Notes: generated from the sequence alone by a model not told the origin. Shown: positions 7,956-16,947, counted from the first letter of the stretch. The stretch is 32,329 nt of DNA from Ilumatobacteraceae bacterium (GCA_025463265.1 JAOBWH010000069.1:1-32329), one strand, 5' to 3'. Program-made: numbers and translations.

Positions 7956-8192
7956 TCAGTGCGACGAGATCACCATCAGGGTCACGACCACCATCACGAA
8001 GGCGCCGGCCAGGACCACGGACCGGGCGAGCGACGGGAGGTGGCGGGCGTCGCGTCGGCTGCGGTGGCCGTAGCCGTGGCAGACCGGGCACGGCTGGTAC
8101 TGGCCCGCAAGCTCATCATCGCCCGACGGTGTCCGCATGCCGCTGCCGTTGCAGCGATCGCACGGCGTCGGATCCAATCCCACGGTGTTCAT
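7956..8192 (-). CDS. Small zinc-ribbon protein with a C-terminal membrane helix
   Basis: A 78-residue protein with two CxxCxGxG-type repeats, CDRCNGSG (Cys11, Cys14) and CPVCHGYG (Cys35, Cys38). This is the zinc-finger pattern of DnaJ and of small DnaJ-related proteins, but no J domain is present. After a short basic stretch, residues ~57-76 (VVLAGAFVMVVVTLMVI) form one membrane helix. The start ATG at 8192 has GGGAGGA (complement of 8198-8204) 5 nt upstream, which favours it over the longer frame. It may anchor a zinc ribbon to the membrane; function unknown. Confidence 0.65.
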   Translation of the reverse strand: MNTVGLDPTPCDRCNGSGMRTPSGDDELAGQYQPCPVCHGYGHRSRRDARHLPSLARSVVLAGAFVMVVVTLMVISSH

Positions 8193-8394
8193 CGGCGTCC
8201 TCCCACAGACCCGCGCGACCCTAGTGCCGAACACCGTTCACTGACGGGTCGGTCAGCGCCACCGGCACGCAGGCACCCGTCCGGGTGGCGGGAACTCACC
8301 CAGCGTGGCCGAGACATGAGCCGATCGGCCCTCTCTGACGGATTTCCGTGGATTCGCGATTGAGCGGAGGTCTCGCAGCGCCGAAGAAGGCTGG

Positions 8395-10761
8395 ATGGAG
8401 GGGTTCCTGACACGGCGCGACCGCGCCGCCAGCACGTTCGTGCCCGACGGCCGGTTCGACGATGGCGCGGACTTCGACGCGCCCGATCGCTTCGACCTGT
8501 TCATCGCCTGGTTCTCGAACACGCTCCAGTCCATCTGGGAGGAGCTGACCTGGGTGGGCCTGACGTGTGCGTCGCTCGTGGTCGTGCTCGGCCTGGAGCT
8601 CGGTGGCTGGTCCCAGCGGTCGTCGGGGGTGGTGGTCGCTGCCGTCGCCGGCGGTCTGGCGTTCGGCGTGGCGTGGCACGGTGCCGGGCGGGTCCGCGTG
8701 GGCTGGGCCGCCGTCGCCATCGCCAGCCTGCTCTGGTGCACCGGTGCCAAGGCCCAGCCGCTCTGGAAGCAGGGCGACGGCGCATCAATGGGCCCAGCCG
8801 ATTTCGGAGCAGCGGGCGCCATGTTGGCCTTCTCGGTCGCGCTGCTGATCCTGCTCGAGAAGCCGACGCGTCCCGTCGCCCGGCTCCGGTTCGTGGCCGA
8901 AGGCCTCATGATCGCCGCCAGCGTCGTGTTCGCCGGATGGGTCACGATCCTGCCGCCCGCGTTCGACGCCAGCGCCGGGCAGGCGCTCCCCGAACAGATC
9001 CAGCTGATGGCGTACCCGATCAGCGACGTGCTCCTGCTCGGTGTCGTCGTGTTCGCAGTGACCAAGCTGCCGCACCTCGCGCGGGGCAGCATGCTGCTCC
9101 TCCCGGCCATCGGGGCCATCGCCCTGCTCTCGTCGGCGACCAGCGAGGGCGGTCCCGCCTCCACGGTCCGCCCGGAGGTCGTGGGCCTCGCGATCGCGCT
9201 GGCCTTCGTGGCGGTCGTCGTGGCCGGCGTCCGCACCTGGCAGGCGGGCGAGGAGCCGGCTCCCGCCGTGGTGGACCGCGAGCGGTTGCTGCTGCTCGCT
9301 GCTCCGGGCCTGTCGATCCTCATCGTGGTGGGCACCACCCTCCGCCAGGTGACCGGTCAGCCGGTGGCCGTCGAGCTCGGATGGATCACGATCGGCGTGC
9401 TGACCCTGGCCGTGCTGCTCCACGTGACGGTCATCGCCGAGAACCAGACCCTCGGAGGCGAGCTGAGCCTGGCGCGCGACGAGGCCATCCACGCCTCGAC
9501 CCTCAAGTCGCACTTCCTCGCCAACGTGTCCCACGAGATCCGCACCCCGATGAACGCGGTGATCGGCCTCACCGGGCTGCTGCTCGACACCGAGCTGGAG
9601 GACGATCAGCGCGAGCTGGCGGTGGGCGTGGCCACCTCGGCCGAGGGCCTGCTCGGCCTGATCGACAGCCTCCTCGACTTCTCGAAGATCGAGGCGGAGC
9701 GGATGGAGCTCGAGGAGATCGACCTCGACCTCACCGACCTGCTCGACGAGGTGGCGATGCTCGTGGGCGAGAGCGCCCGCAAGAAGCACATCGACCTGTT
9801 CGCCTACTGCGAGCCGGGCATGGTCACCCAGCGGCGCGGCGACCCCGTGCGCCTCCGGCAGATCCTGTTGAACCTGGTGAACAACGCCGTGAAGTTCACG
9901 TCGGAGGGATCGGTCACCCTGCGGGCGATGACGGCCGTGGGCCAGCCCGACCACGTGGCGTTCCTGGTGATCGACACCGGCATCGGCATCCCCGAGGCGG
10001 AGCAGGCCCGGCTGTTCGAACCGTTCTCGCAGCTCGACGAGACCACCACCCGCAACTACGGCGGCACCGGCCTCGGCCTCGGGATCGTGCGCGGCCTCGT
10101 CGACCTGCAGGGCGGCTCGATCGAGCTGGCCAGCGAGGTCGGGCGGGGCACCGTCTTCCGGGTGACGCTGCCCATGGGGGTCGGGACGCAGAGCACCGAG
10201 CGCGGCCTGGCCGCGCTGGTCGGCCTGAGGGCGCTGGTGGTCGACGGCAACGCCGTGAACCGGAGCGTCCTCGCCCACACGCTCCACAGCTGGGGCTTCG
10301 TGGTCGACCAGGCGACCTCCGCCGAGGAGGCCCTGCACGAGTTCTCGTGGACCGGATCACCGAACGAGCGGTACGCCGTCGCCATCATCGAGCACAAGCT
10401 CGACGGCATGGACGGCATGGAGCTGGCTCGCCACCTCCGCCACCAGGAGCCCACCTCCTCGACGGTGATCCTCCTGCTCAGCTCCGCCCCGGACCTCTCG
10501 CGCCAAGAGGCCCACGACGCCGGCATCGAATCGGTGCTCATCCGTCCGGTCCGGACCACCTACCTGCTGCGGCGCATCGTCGACGCCCTCATCACCCGGC
10601 CCACCAGCGAGCCGGCCTCCCCGCCGCCCGGCACGGGCTCGGTCAGTCCGGTCAGCCCGGTCAGTCCGGTCCGTTCGGCCGGCGCCGCCAGTTCCCTCAG
10701 CTCCACCGGTTCCACCAGTTCCACCAGCTCCCTCAGTTCCCCCGTCACCACCTCACACTGA
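8395..10761 (+). CDS. Membrane hybrid histidine kinase with degenerate receiver
   Basis: A 788-residue sensor kinase. The first ~350 residues hold roughly ten hydrophobic segments and no obvious periplasmic sensor domain. The kinase core has the H-box FLANVSHEIRTPMN with His380, N-box LRQILLNLVNNAVKFT (487-502), G1 DTGIGIP (527-533) and G2 GGTGLGLGI (556-564). A receiver-like domain follows (~610-735), but the phospho-acceptor Asp is Glu666, the acidic pair reads Asp617-Gly618, and the conserved Lys is Arg717, so it is probably a pseudo-receiver. The tail (~745-788) is Ser/Pro/Thr repeats. ATG 8395 follows GAAGAAGG. The next gene, 11 nt on, encodes an intact receiver, a likely partner. Confidence 0.9.
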   Translation: MEGFLTRRDRAASTFVPDGRFDDGADFDAPDRFDLFIAWFSNTLQSIWEELTWVGLTCASLVVVLGLELGGWSQRSSGVVVAAVAGGLAFGVAWHGAGRVRVGWAAVAIASLLWCTGAKAQPLWKQGDGASMGPADFGAAGAMLAFSVALLILLEKPTRPVARLRFVAEGLMIAASVVFAGWVTILPPAFDASAGQALPEQIQLMAYPISDVLLLGVVVFAVTKLPHLARGSMLLLPAIGAIALLSSATSEGGPASTVRPEVVGLAIALAFVAVVVAGVRTWQAGEEPAPAVVDRERLLLLAAPGLSILIVVGTTLRQVTGQPVAVELGWITIGVLTLAVLLHVTVIAENQTLGGELSLARDEAIHASTLKSHFLANVSHEIRTPMNAVIGLTGLLLDTELEDDQRELAVGVATSAEGLLGLIDSLLDFSKIEAERMELEEIDLDLTDLLDEVAMLVGESARKKHIDLFAYCEPGMVTQRRGDPVRLRQILLNLVNNAVKFTSEGSVTLRAMTAVGQPDHVAFLVIDTGIGIPEAEQARLFEPFSQLDETTTRNYGGTGLGLGIVRGLVDLQGGSIELASEVGRGTVFRVTLPMGVGTQSTERGLAALVGLRALVVDGNAVNRSVLAHTLHSWGFVVDQATSAEEALHEFSWTGSPNERYAVAIIEHKLDGMDGMELARHLRHQEPTSSTVILLLSSAPDLSRQEAHDAGIESVLIRPVRTTYLLRRIVDALITRPTSEPASPPPGTGSVSPVSPVSPVRSAGAASSLSSTGSTSSTSSLSSPVTTSH
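10641..10741 (+). repeat. 9-bp tandem repeats encoding the kinase tail
   Basis: GGTCAGTCC-type units repeat three times at 10641-10667 (Ser-Pro-Val), and degenerate 9-bp units of the ACCAGTTCC/CTCAGTTCC type run from about 10690 to 10741 (Ser-Ser-Thr). They keep the reading frame, so copy number could vary without a frameshift. Confidence 0.7.
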
Positions 10762-10772
10762 AAGGTCACCTC

Positions 10773-11195
10773 ATGCAGCGGATACTCCTTGCCGAGGACA
10801 ACAAGATCAACCAGGTCGTCGCCGCCGGCGTGCTCAAGAAGCTCGGCTACGAGGTCGACATCGTGGAGGACGGCTCCGCAGCGGTCGCCGCGTGCGCCGA
10901 CACCCAGTACGGCGCCATCCTCATGGACGTGATGATGCCGGGGGTCGACGGCTACCAGGCCACGAAGCTGATCCGCGACTTCGAGCGCCAGCTCGGCCTG
11001 CGGCAGATCCCGATCATCGGGCTCAGCGCGCGGGCCATGGCCGGTGACCGCGAGATCGCGATCAACGCCGGGATGAACGACTACCTCACCAAGCCGCTGC
11101 GGACCTCCGACCTCGTGGCCGCCCTCGACTGCTGGCTCGATGACGAGGTGGTCGACGTGCCTGCCGCTGCGCAGTCGCCCCTGCACCCCGTGTGA
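10773..11195 (+). CDS. Stand-alone receiver-domain response regulator
   Basis: A 140-residue single-domain receiver. Asp9 (with Glu8) forms the acidic pocket, Asp52 (ILMDVMMPGVDG) is the phospho-acceptor, Ser85 is the switch residue and Lys107 (YLTKPL) is conserved, so it should be phosphorylatable. There is no output domain, only a ~20-residue Ala/Pro tail. It starts 11 nt after the hybrid kinase stop (GAAAGG upstream) and is almost certainly cotranscribed. It may take phosphate from His380, in place of the kinase's own defective receiver, and act through protein contacts. Downstream targets are not visible. Confidence 0.92.
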   Translation: MQRILLAEDNKINQVVAAGVLKKLGYEVDIVEDGSAAVAACADTQYGAILMDVMMPGVDGYQATKLIRDFERQLGLRQIPIIGLSARAMAGDREIAINAGMNDYLTKPLRTSDLVAALDCWLDDEVVDVPAAAQSPLHPV

Positions 11196-11212
11196 CCGAG
11201 GCGGTCGCGCCC

Positions 11213-11236
11213 GAACGGGACCGCACGGTACCGTTC
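11213..11236. promoter_or_regulatory. 24-bp imperfect palindrome, probable TetR operator
   Basis: The arms GAACGG-N-ACCG and CGGT-N-CCGTTC are mirror images about a 2-nt centre, with 20 of 24 positions symmetric. A perfect 10-mer ACGGTACCGT lies inside, at 11225-11234. The site ends 8 nt before the ATG of the TetR gene and contains TACCGT (11229-11234), a possible -10 box. Size and position fit autorepression. Confidence 0.65.
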
Positions 11237-11244
11237 GGCCTCGA

Positions 11245-11889
11245 ATGGCTGCTGATCCCTCACGCCCGCTCCCGCGCGGTCCGCACCACCTGAGCCGCGA
11301 CGATGTGGCCCGGTCCCAACGGTCGCGGATGGTCGACGCCATCACCGAGGCCGTGGCCGAGAAGGGCTACGTCAAGACGGTGGTGGCCGACGTGATCAGC
11401 CGGTCCGGCGTCTCCCGTGCCACGTTCTACGAGCAGTTCCGCAGCAAGGACGACTGCTTCCGAGCGGCGTTCGAGGCGCACGCATCGCTCGTGGTCGACT
11501 TCATGAGCGCCGGGCTCGACGAGATGCACCGCTCCGACGCTCCGCCGTTGGAGAAGCTCGACGGCATCCTCGGTGCGTACCTGGGTGCGCTGGCCTTGCA
11601 GCCCGCTCTGGCCCGGGTCTTCCTCGTCGAGGTGTACGCCGCCGGGCCGGACTGCGTCGAGCAGCGGCGGCGCTCCTTCGAGGTGTTCGCCGATGTGGTG
11701 GCGGCGACGCACGAGGGCTGCGACGGGCCGCTCGGCACCCGTCCGGACCAGCGGTTCACCGCTGAGGTCCTGGTGGCGGCGGTGTCGTCGATGGTGACGG
11801 GCATGGTCGCAGCCGGCGAGTGGGACCGCCTCCCCGCACTGCGCGGCAAGCTGATGGCCCTCGCGTCGGAGATCCTCGCTCCCCGCTGA
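11245..11889 (+). CDS. TetR family transcriptional regulator
   Basis: A 214-residue regulator. The N-terminal helix-turn-helix spans residues ~27-75 (VVADVISRSGVSRATFYEQFRSKDDCF), the classic TetR DNA-binding pattern. The rest is a helical ligand-binding domain with no predictable ligand. The ATG at 11245 directly follows the 24-bp palindrome, so the gene probably represses itself. It lies 49 nt after the response regulator and converges with the sulfatase gene, with only 14 nt between them. Whether it controls any neighbour is unclear, as no second copy of the palindrome was noticed. Confidence 0.9.
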   Translation: MAADPSRPLPRGPHHLSRDDVARSQRSRMVDAITEAVAEKGYVKTVVADVISRSGVSRATFYEQFRSKDDCFRAAFEAHASLVVDFMSAGLDEMHRSDAPPLEKLDGILGAYLGALALQPALARVFLVEVYAAGPDCVEQRRRSFEVFADVVAATHEGCDGPLGTRPDQRFTAEVLVAAVSSMVTGMVAAGEWDRLPALRGKLMALASEILAPR

Positions 11890-11903
11890 GCACGACCCCA
11901 GGG

Positions 11904-14264
11904 TTACTGGCGGGCCATGGCGATGCGGAGCCGCTCGTCCGGGTCGATGTGGTGGTCGTGGTCGTCGTCGCCGACGTGCAGCTCGACCCAGGCGATCTTG
12001 CCGGTGAACCGGCTCGTGGCGGCCGTGTAGGCACTGCTGACCGTGGTGCCGGACTCGTAGCCGATGTCGGTGGTCTCGTCGGCGGAGAAGATCATCGCCT
12101 GGGTGGCTTCGACCCGTCCCGTCCCCACTTCGACACCGTCCACGGAGAGGGTGACGTCACCACCCTTGGCGAGGCCGCCGCCGTCGTAGGCGAACTCGGC
12201 ACGCACCTGGTGGGTGCCCGACGCAACGGGCACGGTCGCCGTCGTGGTGAACTCCTGGATGCCGAGCAGGTTGTAGGTGAAGGTGAGGACGCCGTCGACG
12301 AGGTGCACCGCCCACCCGCCGAACCCCCCACCTTGGGCGATGAGGACGCCGCTGGCACCGCCATCGGGAAGCGTGAGCTCTGCGGTGACCGAGAACGACT
12401 TGTTCTTGATGCTGAGGACGCTGTTCTCCGAGAGTCGTCCCATGCCCTGGTAGAAGAGCTGGGAGTTGCCTCGGACGAGCGTCGGCCTGCCGGCGATCTC
12501 CGGGTTCGCCCGCTCGGCGATGCGATCGTCCATCGGGAGCACGTTGTGCTTGGTGGCCTCGATCAGCCAGAGGCGCTGCAGCTTGGCCAACCGTTCTGGC
12601 TGCTCGACCGAGAGGTCGCGTGCCTGGGTGAAGTCCGTGCTTCCGTCGTAGAGCTCCCACACGTCGTCGTCGAACTCTGGCTTCACCTGGCCGACCATGA
12701 GCCAAGGGATCGAGTGCTGGGTCACGGCGCTCCAACCCCGGTGGTAGATGCCGCGGTTGCCGAACATCTCGAAGTACTGCAGATCGTGACGCTCGGCCTC
12801 CTCTGCCGCGTTGAAGGTGTAGAGCATGCTCGTGCCCTCGATCGGGGCCTGCTGCACCCCGTTCACCGACATCGGTTGGGGCAGGCCGGCGGCCTCGAGG
12901 ATGGTGGGGGCCACGTCGATCACGTGCGTGAACTGCTCCCGAAGACCGCCCTGCTCCTCGATGCCGTTCGGCCAGTGGACGATGGTGCCGTTGCGGGTGC
13001 CGCCCCAGTGCGACGCGACCTGCTTGGTCCACTGGAAGGGCGTGCACATCGCCCACGCCCATCCCACCGAGTAGTGGTTGTACGACGTCGGGGAACCGAA
13101 CTCGTCGATCTTCGAGAGCAGGTACTCGGTGGTCTCCAACGCCGCCATGCCGTTGAAGTTGGCCATCTCGTTGAAGGCACCGTTCATCGTGCCTTCGGCC
13201 GACGCGCCGTTGTCGCCGATGATGTAGTAGATCAGCGTGTCGTCCATCACCCCGAGGTCCTCGATGGCGTCGAGGACCCGGCCGACGTGGTGGTCGGTGT
13301 GCTCGAGGAAGCCGGCGTAGGTCTCCATCTGACGCTCGAGCACGGGCTTGAGCTCGTCGGGCATGTCATCCCACGATGTGATCGCTTCGTTGCGCTCGGT
13401 CAGCTCTGCGTCGGCTGGGATCACACCCAGCTCCTTCTGGCGGGCGAAGGTCTCCTCGCGCACGGCATCCCAGCCCTGCGAGAACTTCCCCTCGTACTTC
13501 TCGATCCACTCCTCGGGGCAGTGGTGCGGTGCGTGGGTGGCGCCGGGTGCGAAGTACATGAAGAAGGGCTTGTCGGGCATCAGCGCCTTCTGCTGGCGCA
13601 CCCAGTTGATCGCACGGTCGGCGAGGTCCTCAGTGAGGTGGTACCCCTCCTCGGGCGTGGCGGGCGGCTCGACAGGGGTCGTGCCCTCGTAGAGCGCCGG
13701 ATCCCACTGGTTGTTCTCGCCGCCGATGAACCCGTAGAAGTGCTCGAAGCCGCTGCCCGTCGGCCACGCTTCGAACGGACCCATCGGCGAGGACTGCCAC
13801 ACCGGCACCTCGTGGCACTTGCCGAACTGCGCCGTCGAGTAGCCGTTGAGCTTCAACGTCTCGGCCACCGGCGCCTTGGTGTTCGGCCGGACCGAGCTGT
13901 TGCCCGGCGAGGCGGTCGCCGTCTCGGTGATGGAGCCCATGCCCACCGAGTGGTGGTTGCGGCCGGTGAGCAGCGCCTGGCGGGTCGGCGCGCACAGGGC
14001 GGTGGTGTGGAAGCGGTTGTACTTGAGGCCGCCAGCGGCCAGCCGCTCGGCGTTGGGGGTGGCGCACGGTCCGCCGAACGCGCTGGCTGCGCCGAACCCG
14101 ACATCGTCGAGCAGCACGATCAGGACGTTCGGCGCCCCTTCGGGCGGCCGCAGCGGCTCGATCGGCGGGTGGGCCGTGTCGGGGTCCTTGGCGTCGTAGG
14201 TGGTGAGACCCGGCTGGGCGACGTCGGGGATGGGGAGCGAGGCGCGCTGGTGGAGCTCGGTCAT
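11904..14264 (-). CDS. AtsA-type arylsulfatase
   Basis: Formylglycine-dependent sulfatase of 786 residues, similar in length to mycobacterial AtsA/AtsD-type enzymes. The metal site begins at NVLIVLLDDVGFG (Asp53, Asp54). The signature LCAPTRQALLTGR holds Cys91, the residue converted to formylglycine. The core continues through IIGDNGASAEGT, and the last ~180 residues form a beta-rich, LamG-like region. No signal peptide is seen, so it is probably cytoplasmic. ATG 14264 has GGAAGG upstream; the open frame extends further but lacks family similarity. A formylglycine-generating enzyme is not in the window. Substrate (aryl or alkyl sulfate ester) is unknown. Confidence 0.93.
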   Translation of the reverse strand: MTELHQRASLPIPDVAQPGLTTYDAKDPDTAHPPIEPLRPPEGAPNVLIVLLDDVGFGAASAFGGPCATPNAERLAAGGLKYNRFHTTALCAPTRQALLTGRNHHSVGMGSITETATASPGNSSVRPNTKAPVAETLKLNGYSTAQFGKCHEVPVWQSSPMGPFEAWPTGSGFEHFYGFIGGENNQWDPALYEGTTPVEPPATPEEGYHLTEDLADRAINWVRQQKALMPDKPFFMYFAPGATHAPHHCPEEWIEKYEGKFSQGWDAVREETFARQKELGVIPADAELTERNEAITSWDDMPDELKPVLERQMETYAGFLEHTDHHVGRVLDAIEDLGVMDDTLIYYIIGDNGASAEGTMNGAFNEMANFNGMAALETTEYLLSKIDEFGSPTSYNHYSVGWAWAMCTPFQWTKQVASHWGGTRNGTIVHWPNGIEEQGGLREQFTHVIDVAPTILEAAGLPQPMSVNGVQQAPIEGTSMLYTFNAAEEAERHDLQYFEMFGNRGIYHRGWSAVTQHSIPWLMVGQVKPEFDDDVWELYDGSTDFTQARDLSVEQPERLAKLQRLWLIEATKHNVLPMDDRIAERANPEIAGRPTLVRGNSQLFYQGMGRLSENSVLSIKNKSFSVTAELTLPDGGASGVLIAQGGGFGGWAVHLVDGVLTFTYNLLGIQEFTTTATVPVASGTHQVRAEFAYDGGGLAKGGDVTLSVDGVEVGTGRVEATQAMIFSADETTDIGYESGTTVSSAYTAATSRFTGKIAWVELHVGDDDHDHHIDPDERLRIAMARQ

Positions 14265-14361
14265 GGGGTGGCCTTCCGAGGCGTGCGGTGTGACCGCATG
14301 GGCACAAGACCCGATGTCTAGCCCGTCAGGCGGAGCCGGCGCGCCGGTTCTGTCCCGGCGA

Positions 14362-16335
14362 TCACCAGATGCGGACGCGCTCGGAAGGCTCCAGCCACAG
14401 GCCATCGTCGGGGGTGGTGGCGAACTCCTCGTGGAACTCGTCGAGGTTGCGCACGATGTTGGCCCGGAACTCCGCTGGCGAGTGCGGGTCGAGCGACAGC
14501 AGCTGGAGCTGGGCCTCCTTCCGGGTCTTGATCCGCCAGATCTCGGCCCAGTTCCGGAACACCCGGCTGCGGCCGGTGGTCCCGTCGATGACCGGTGCAC
14601 CGGCGTCGCCCAAGCTGAGCTCGTAGGCGAGCAGGCCGATGGTGAGGCCGCCCAGGTCGCCGATGTTCTCGCCCACCGTCAGGGCGCCGTTGACGTGGTG
14701 GCCCGGCAGCTCTCGCGGCTCGAACCCGTCGTACTGGGCGATGAGCTGGTCGGCCAGCACCTGGAACTGCTCGCGGTCGGCGTCGGTCCACCAGTTGTCG
14801 AGGTTCCCCTCCCCGTCGTACTGGGAGCCCTGGTCGTCGAAGCCGTGGCCGACCTCGTGGCCGATCACCGCGCCGATCCCGCCGTAGTTGAGGGCGGGGT
14901 CGGCCTCCGGGTCGAAGAACGGCGGCTGGAGGATGGCGGCCGGGAAGCAGATCTCGTTGACGCCGGGGTTGTAGTAGGCGTTGACCGTCTGCGGGGTCAT
15001 CAGCCACTCGTCGCGGTCGACGGGGGCGCCGATCTTGGCCAGCTGGCGGGCCGTCTCGAACGCCGCTCCCCGGCGGACGTTGCCCAGCAGGTCATCGCGC
15101 TCGATGACCAGCGCCGAGTAGTCCCGCCACACGTCGGGGTAGCCGATCTTCGGGCGGAACAGCTCGAGCTTGGCGAGCGCCCGTTCCCGGGTCTCCTCGC
15201 TCATCCAGGGGAGCCGGCTGATGCTGACCCGGTACGCGGCCACGAGGTTGGCCACCAGCTCGTCCATCTGGGCCTTGGCCTCGGGCGGGAAGGTGCGGGC
15301 CACGTAGATCTTGCCGATGGCCTCGCCCAGCAGCGAGTTGCAGAGGCCGACCCCGCGCTTCCAGCGGTCGCGCTGCTCGGTGACGCCCTTGAGGGTCTGC
15401 GAGGAGAAGGCGAAGTGCTCGTCGACGAACGGTGCCGAGAGGTACGGCGCCGCCGCCACCGCGGTGTGGAACGCGAGCCACGCCTTCCAGTCGGCCAAGG
15501 GCACCTCGGCGAGCGCGTCGGAGAGCACGCCGAAGAAGCTGGGCTGGCGGACGAGGACCTCGGCCAGCTCGTCACCGGTGGCACCGAGGCCGTCGGTCCA
15601 CGCCGCCCAGTCGTACGCGGGCGCCAGGTCGGCCAGCTCGGCGAACGAGGTGAGGTTGTACGAGGCGATCACGTCACGGGACCGCACCCGGTCCCAGTGC
15701 CCGCTCGCGAGGCGCGTCTCGAGGGCGAGGATGCGGGCGGCGGCGTCGGCCGCCTCGACCTCGTCCTGTCCGGTGAGCTGGAGGATGCGGGCGACGTGGG
15801 CGACGTAGGCGTCGCGGATCTCGGTGAAGCCGTCTTCGCGGTAGAACGACTCGTCCGGGAGCCCGATGCCGCCCTGGACCAGGTTCACGATGTTGCGATC
15901 CGATCGCCGGTCATCGGTGTTGACGTAGGCGTCGACCAGGCCGCCCGCTCCTTCGCGCTGGAAGCGCCCGATGAGCCGGACCAGCTCCGACGTGTCCGCC
16001 ACCGCCGCGATGGCTGCCAGGTCGGCGGCGATCGGCTCGGCGCCCAGCTCGTCGACGTGCTCGACGTCGAGGAAGCTGGCGTAGAGGTCGCCGAGCTTCC
16101 GGCGGTCGTCGGACAGGCCGGCCTCGCCGGAGACGACGGCGTCGCGGGCTTCGCCCACGATCTCACCGACGATCTCCTCCGCCTCGAGGGCCAGGTCGAT
16201 GAAGCCCCCGCTGACCGCGAGGTCGGCCGGGATCTCGGCGGTGGCGAGCCACGCCCCGTTCACGTGGCCGAACAGGTCGTCCTGGGGCCGGATGCCGGGG
16301 TCGGCGCCGTCGAGCACAGGTTCGGTGGTGGTCAC
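14362..16335 (-). CDS. M13 (neprilysin-type) zinc metallopeptidase
   Basis: A 657-residue M13 peptidase, which cleaves oligopeptides. The zinc motif is HEVGH at residues 493-497, the third ligand is Glu556 in GENIGD (555-560), and the substrate-binding NAYYNP is at 452-457. The C-terminal VRIW resembles the family end CxxW without the Cys. The N-terminus DDLFGHVNGAWLATAEIP is typical of bacterial PepO-like members. There is no signal peptide or membrane anchor, so it should act in the cytoplasm. The GTG start at 16335 follows GGAGA. It is on the same strand as the sulfatase, 97 nt upstream, with no clear functional link. Confidence 0.94.
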   Translation of the reverse strand: MTTTEPVLDGADPGIRPQDDLFGHVNGAWLATAEIPADLAVSGGFIDLALEAEEIVGEIVGEARDAVVSGEAGLSDDRRKLGDLYASFLDVEHVDELGAEPIAADLAAIAAVADTSELVRLIGRFQREGAGGLVDAYVNTDDRRSDRNIVNLVQGGIGLPDESFYREDGFTEIRDAYVAHVARILQLTGQDEVEAADAAARILALETRLASGHWDRVRSRDVIASYNLTSFAELADLAPAYDWAAWTDGLGATGDELAEVLVRQPSFFGVLSDALAEVPLADWKAWLAFHTAVAAAPYLSAPFVDEHFAFSSQTLKGVTEQRDRWKRGVGLCNSLLGEAIGKIYVARTFPPEAKAQMDELVANLVAAYRVSISRLPWMSEETRERALAKLELFRPKIGYPDVWRDYSALVIERDDLLGNVRRGAAFETARQLAKIGAPVDRDEWLMTPQTVNAYYNPGVNEICFPAAILQPPFFDPEADPALNYGGIGAVIGHEVGHGFDDQGSQYDGEGNLDNWWTDADREQFQVLADQLIAQYDGFEPRELPGHHVNGALTVGENIGDLGGLTIGLLAYELSLGDAGAPVIDGTTGRSRVFRNWAEIWRIKTRKEAQLQLLSLDPHSPAEFRANIVRNLDEFHEEFATTPDDGLWLEPSERVRIW

Positions 16336-16459
16336 GTGGTCGTCTCCGTCAGGTCGTGCGTGCGGTTCGTGCGGGTCGGTCGGGTCGCGGGGTGCTGCGG
16401 TGCTGGGGTGCTGCGAGGCCGCGCATGGTACCGGCCTCGGGCGGAGGTCCGACGGTGGC

Positions 16460-16942
16460 TCAGGCCGGGCGGGACACGTCGCGGTTCGGCTGGGCCGGCG
16501 GGGGCGCGAACCCGGGACCGGGGAGCCAGCCGCTGGCCACGATGTCCTCGATGACGTGGGCCATGTTCAACAGGTCCTCCTCGTAGGAGAACCGGCCGTC
16601 GCCGGCGTACAGGAGGGTGGAGTAGCCCGACTGGGTCCAGCGGGTGCCGTCGGGCTTGGTGCCGGGCAGCTCCTGGGTCCACTTGATGACCACCTGGTCG
16701 CCTTCGATCGCGATGAACTCGATGGGGAAGGTCCAGTCCTCGAGCCCGGTCATGGAGTCCGCCATGAACGTGCGGATCTCGTCGCGGCCTTCGATGCGAC
16801 CCCACGCCGGGTCGATGTACACGGCGTCCTCGGTGAAGAGATCGGCGAGCACCGGCCAGGACTGCTCGCCTCGCCCGATGGCCTCGCGCAGCGTGCGGTA
16901 GCGGTCGACGGCTTCGGCGACCTCGTCGCGGGGATGGGTCAC
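16460..16942 (-). CDS. NTF2/SnoaL-like protein in operon with a diiron protein
   Basis: A 160-residue protein with the NTF2-like pattern: helices DEVAEAVDRYRTLREAIGRG, then LADLFTEDAVYIDPAWGRIEGRDEIRTFMADSM, then beta strands ending in YEEDLLNMAHVIEDI. Such domains bind small molecules, as enzymes or carriers. It starts with GTG at 16942, 5 nt after the stop of the diiron protein gene, so the two are cotranscribed and may share a substrate. No catalytic residues can be assigned. The last ~20 residues are Pro-rich. Confidence 0.78.
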   Translation of the reverse strand: MTHPRDEVAEAVDRYRTLREAIGRGEQSWPVLADLFTEDAVYIDPAWGRIEGRDEIRTFMADSMTGLEDWTFPIEFIAIEGDQVVIKWTQELPGTKPDGTRWTQSGYSTLLYAGDGRFSYEEDLLNMAHVIEDIVASGWLPGPGFAPPPAQPNRDVSRPA

Positions 16943-16947
16943 CGGGG

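Noticed and set aside
8785-10338. Long minus-strand open frame opposite the histidine kinase
   Set aside because: The His/Glu/Asp/Arg-rich product is the complement of the kinase frame with no domain signal.
10641-10741. CRISPR-like repeats
   Set aside because: Units are 9 bp, contiguous, coding and without spacers.
11820-16554. Two long plus-strand open frames (833 and 784 codons) opposite the sulfatase and M13 peptidase
   Set aside because: Both are antisense shadows; the minus-strand frames carry complete catalytic motifs.
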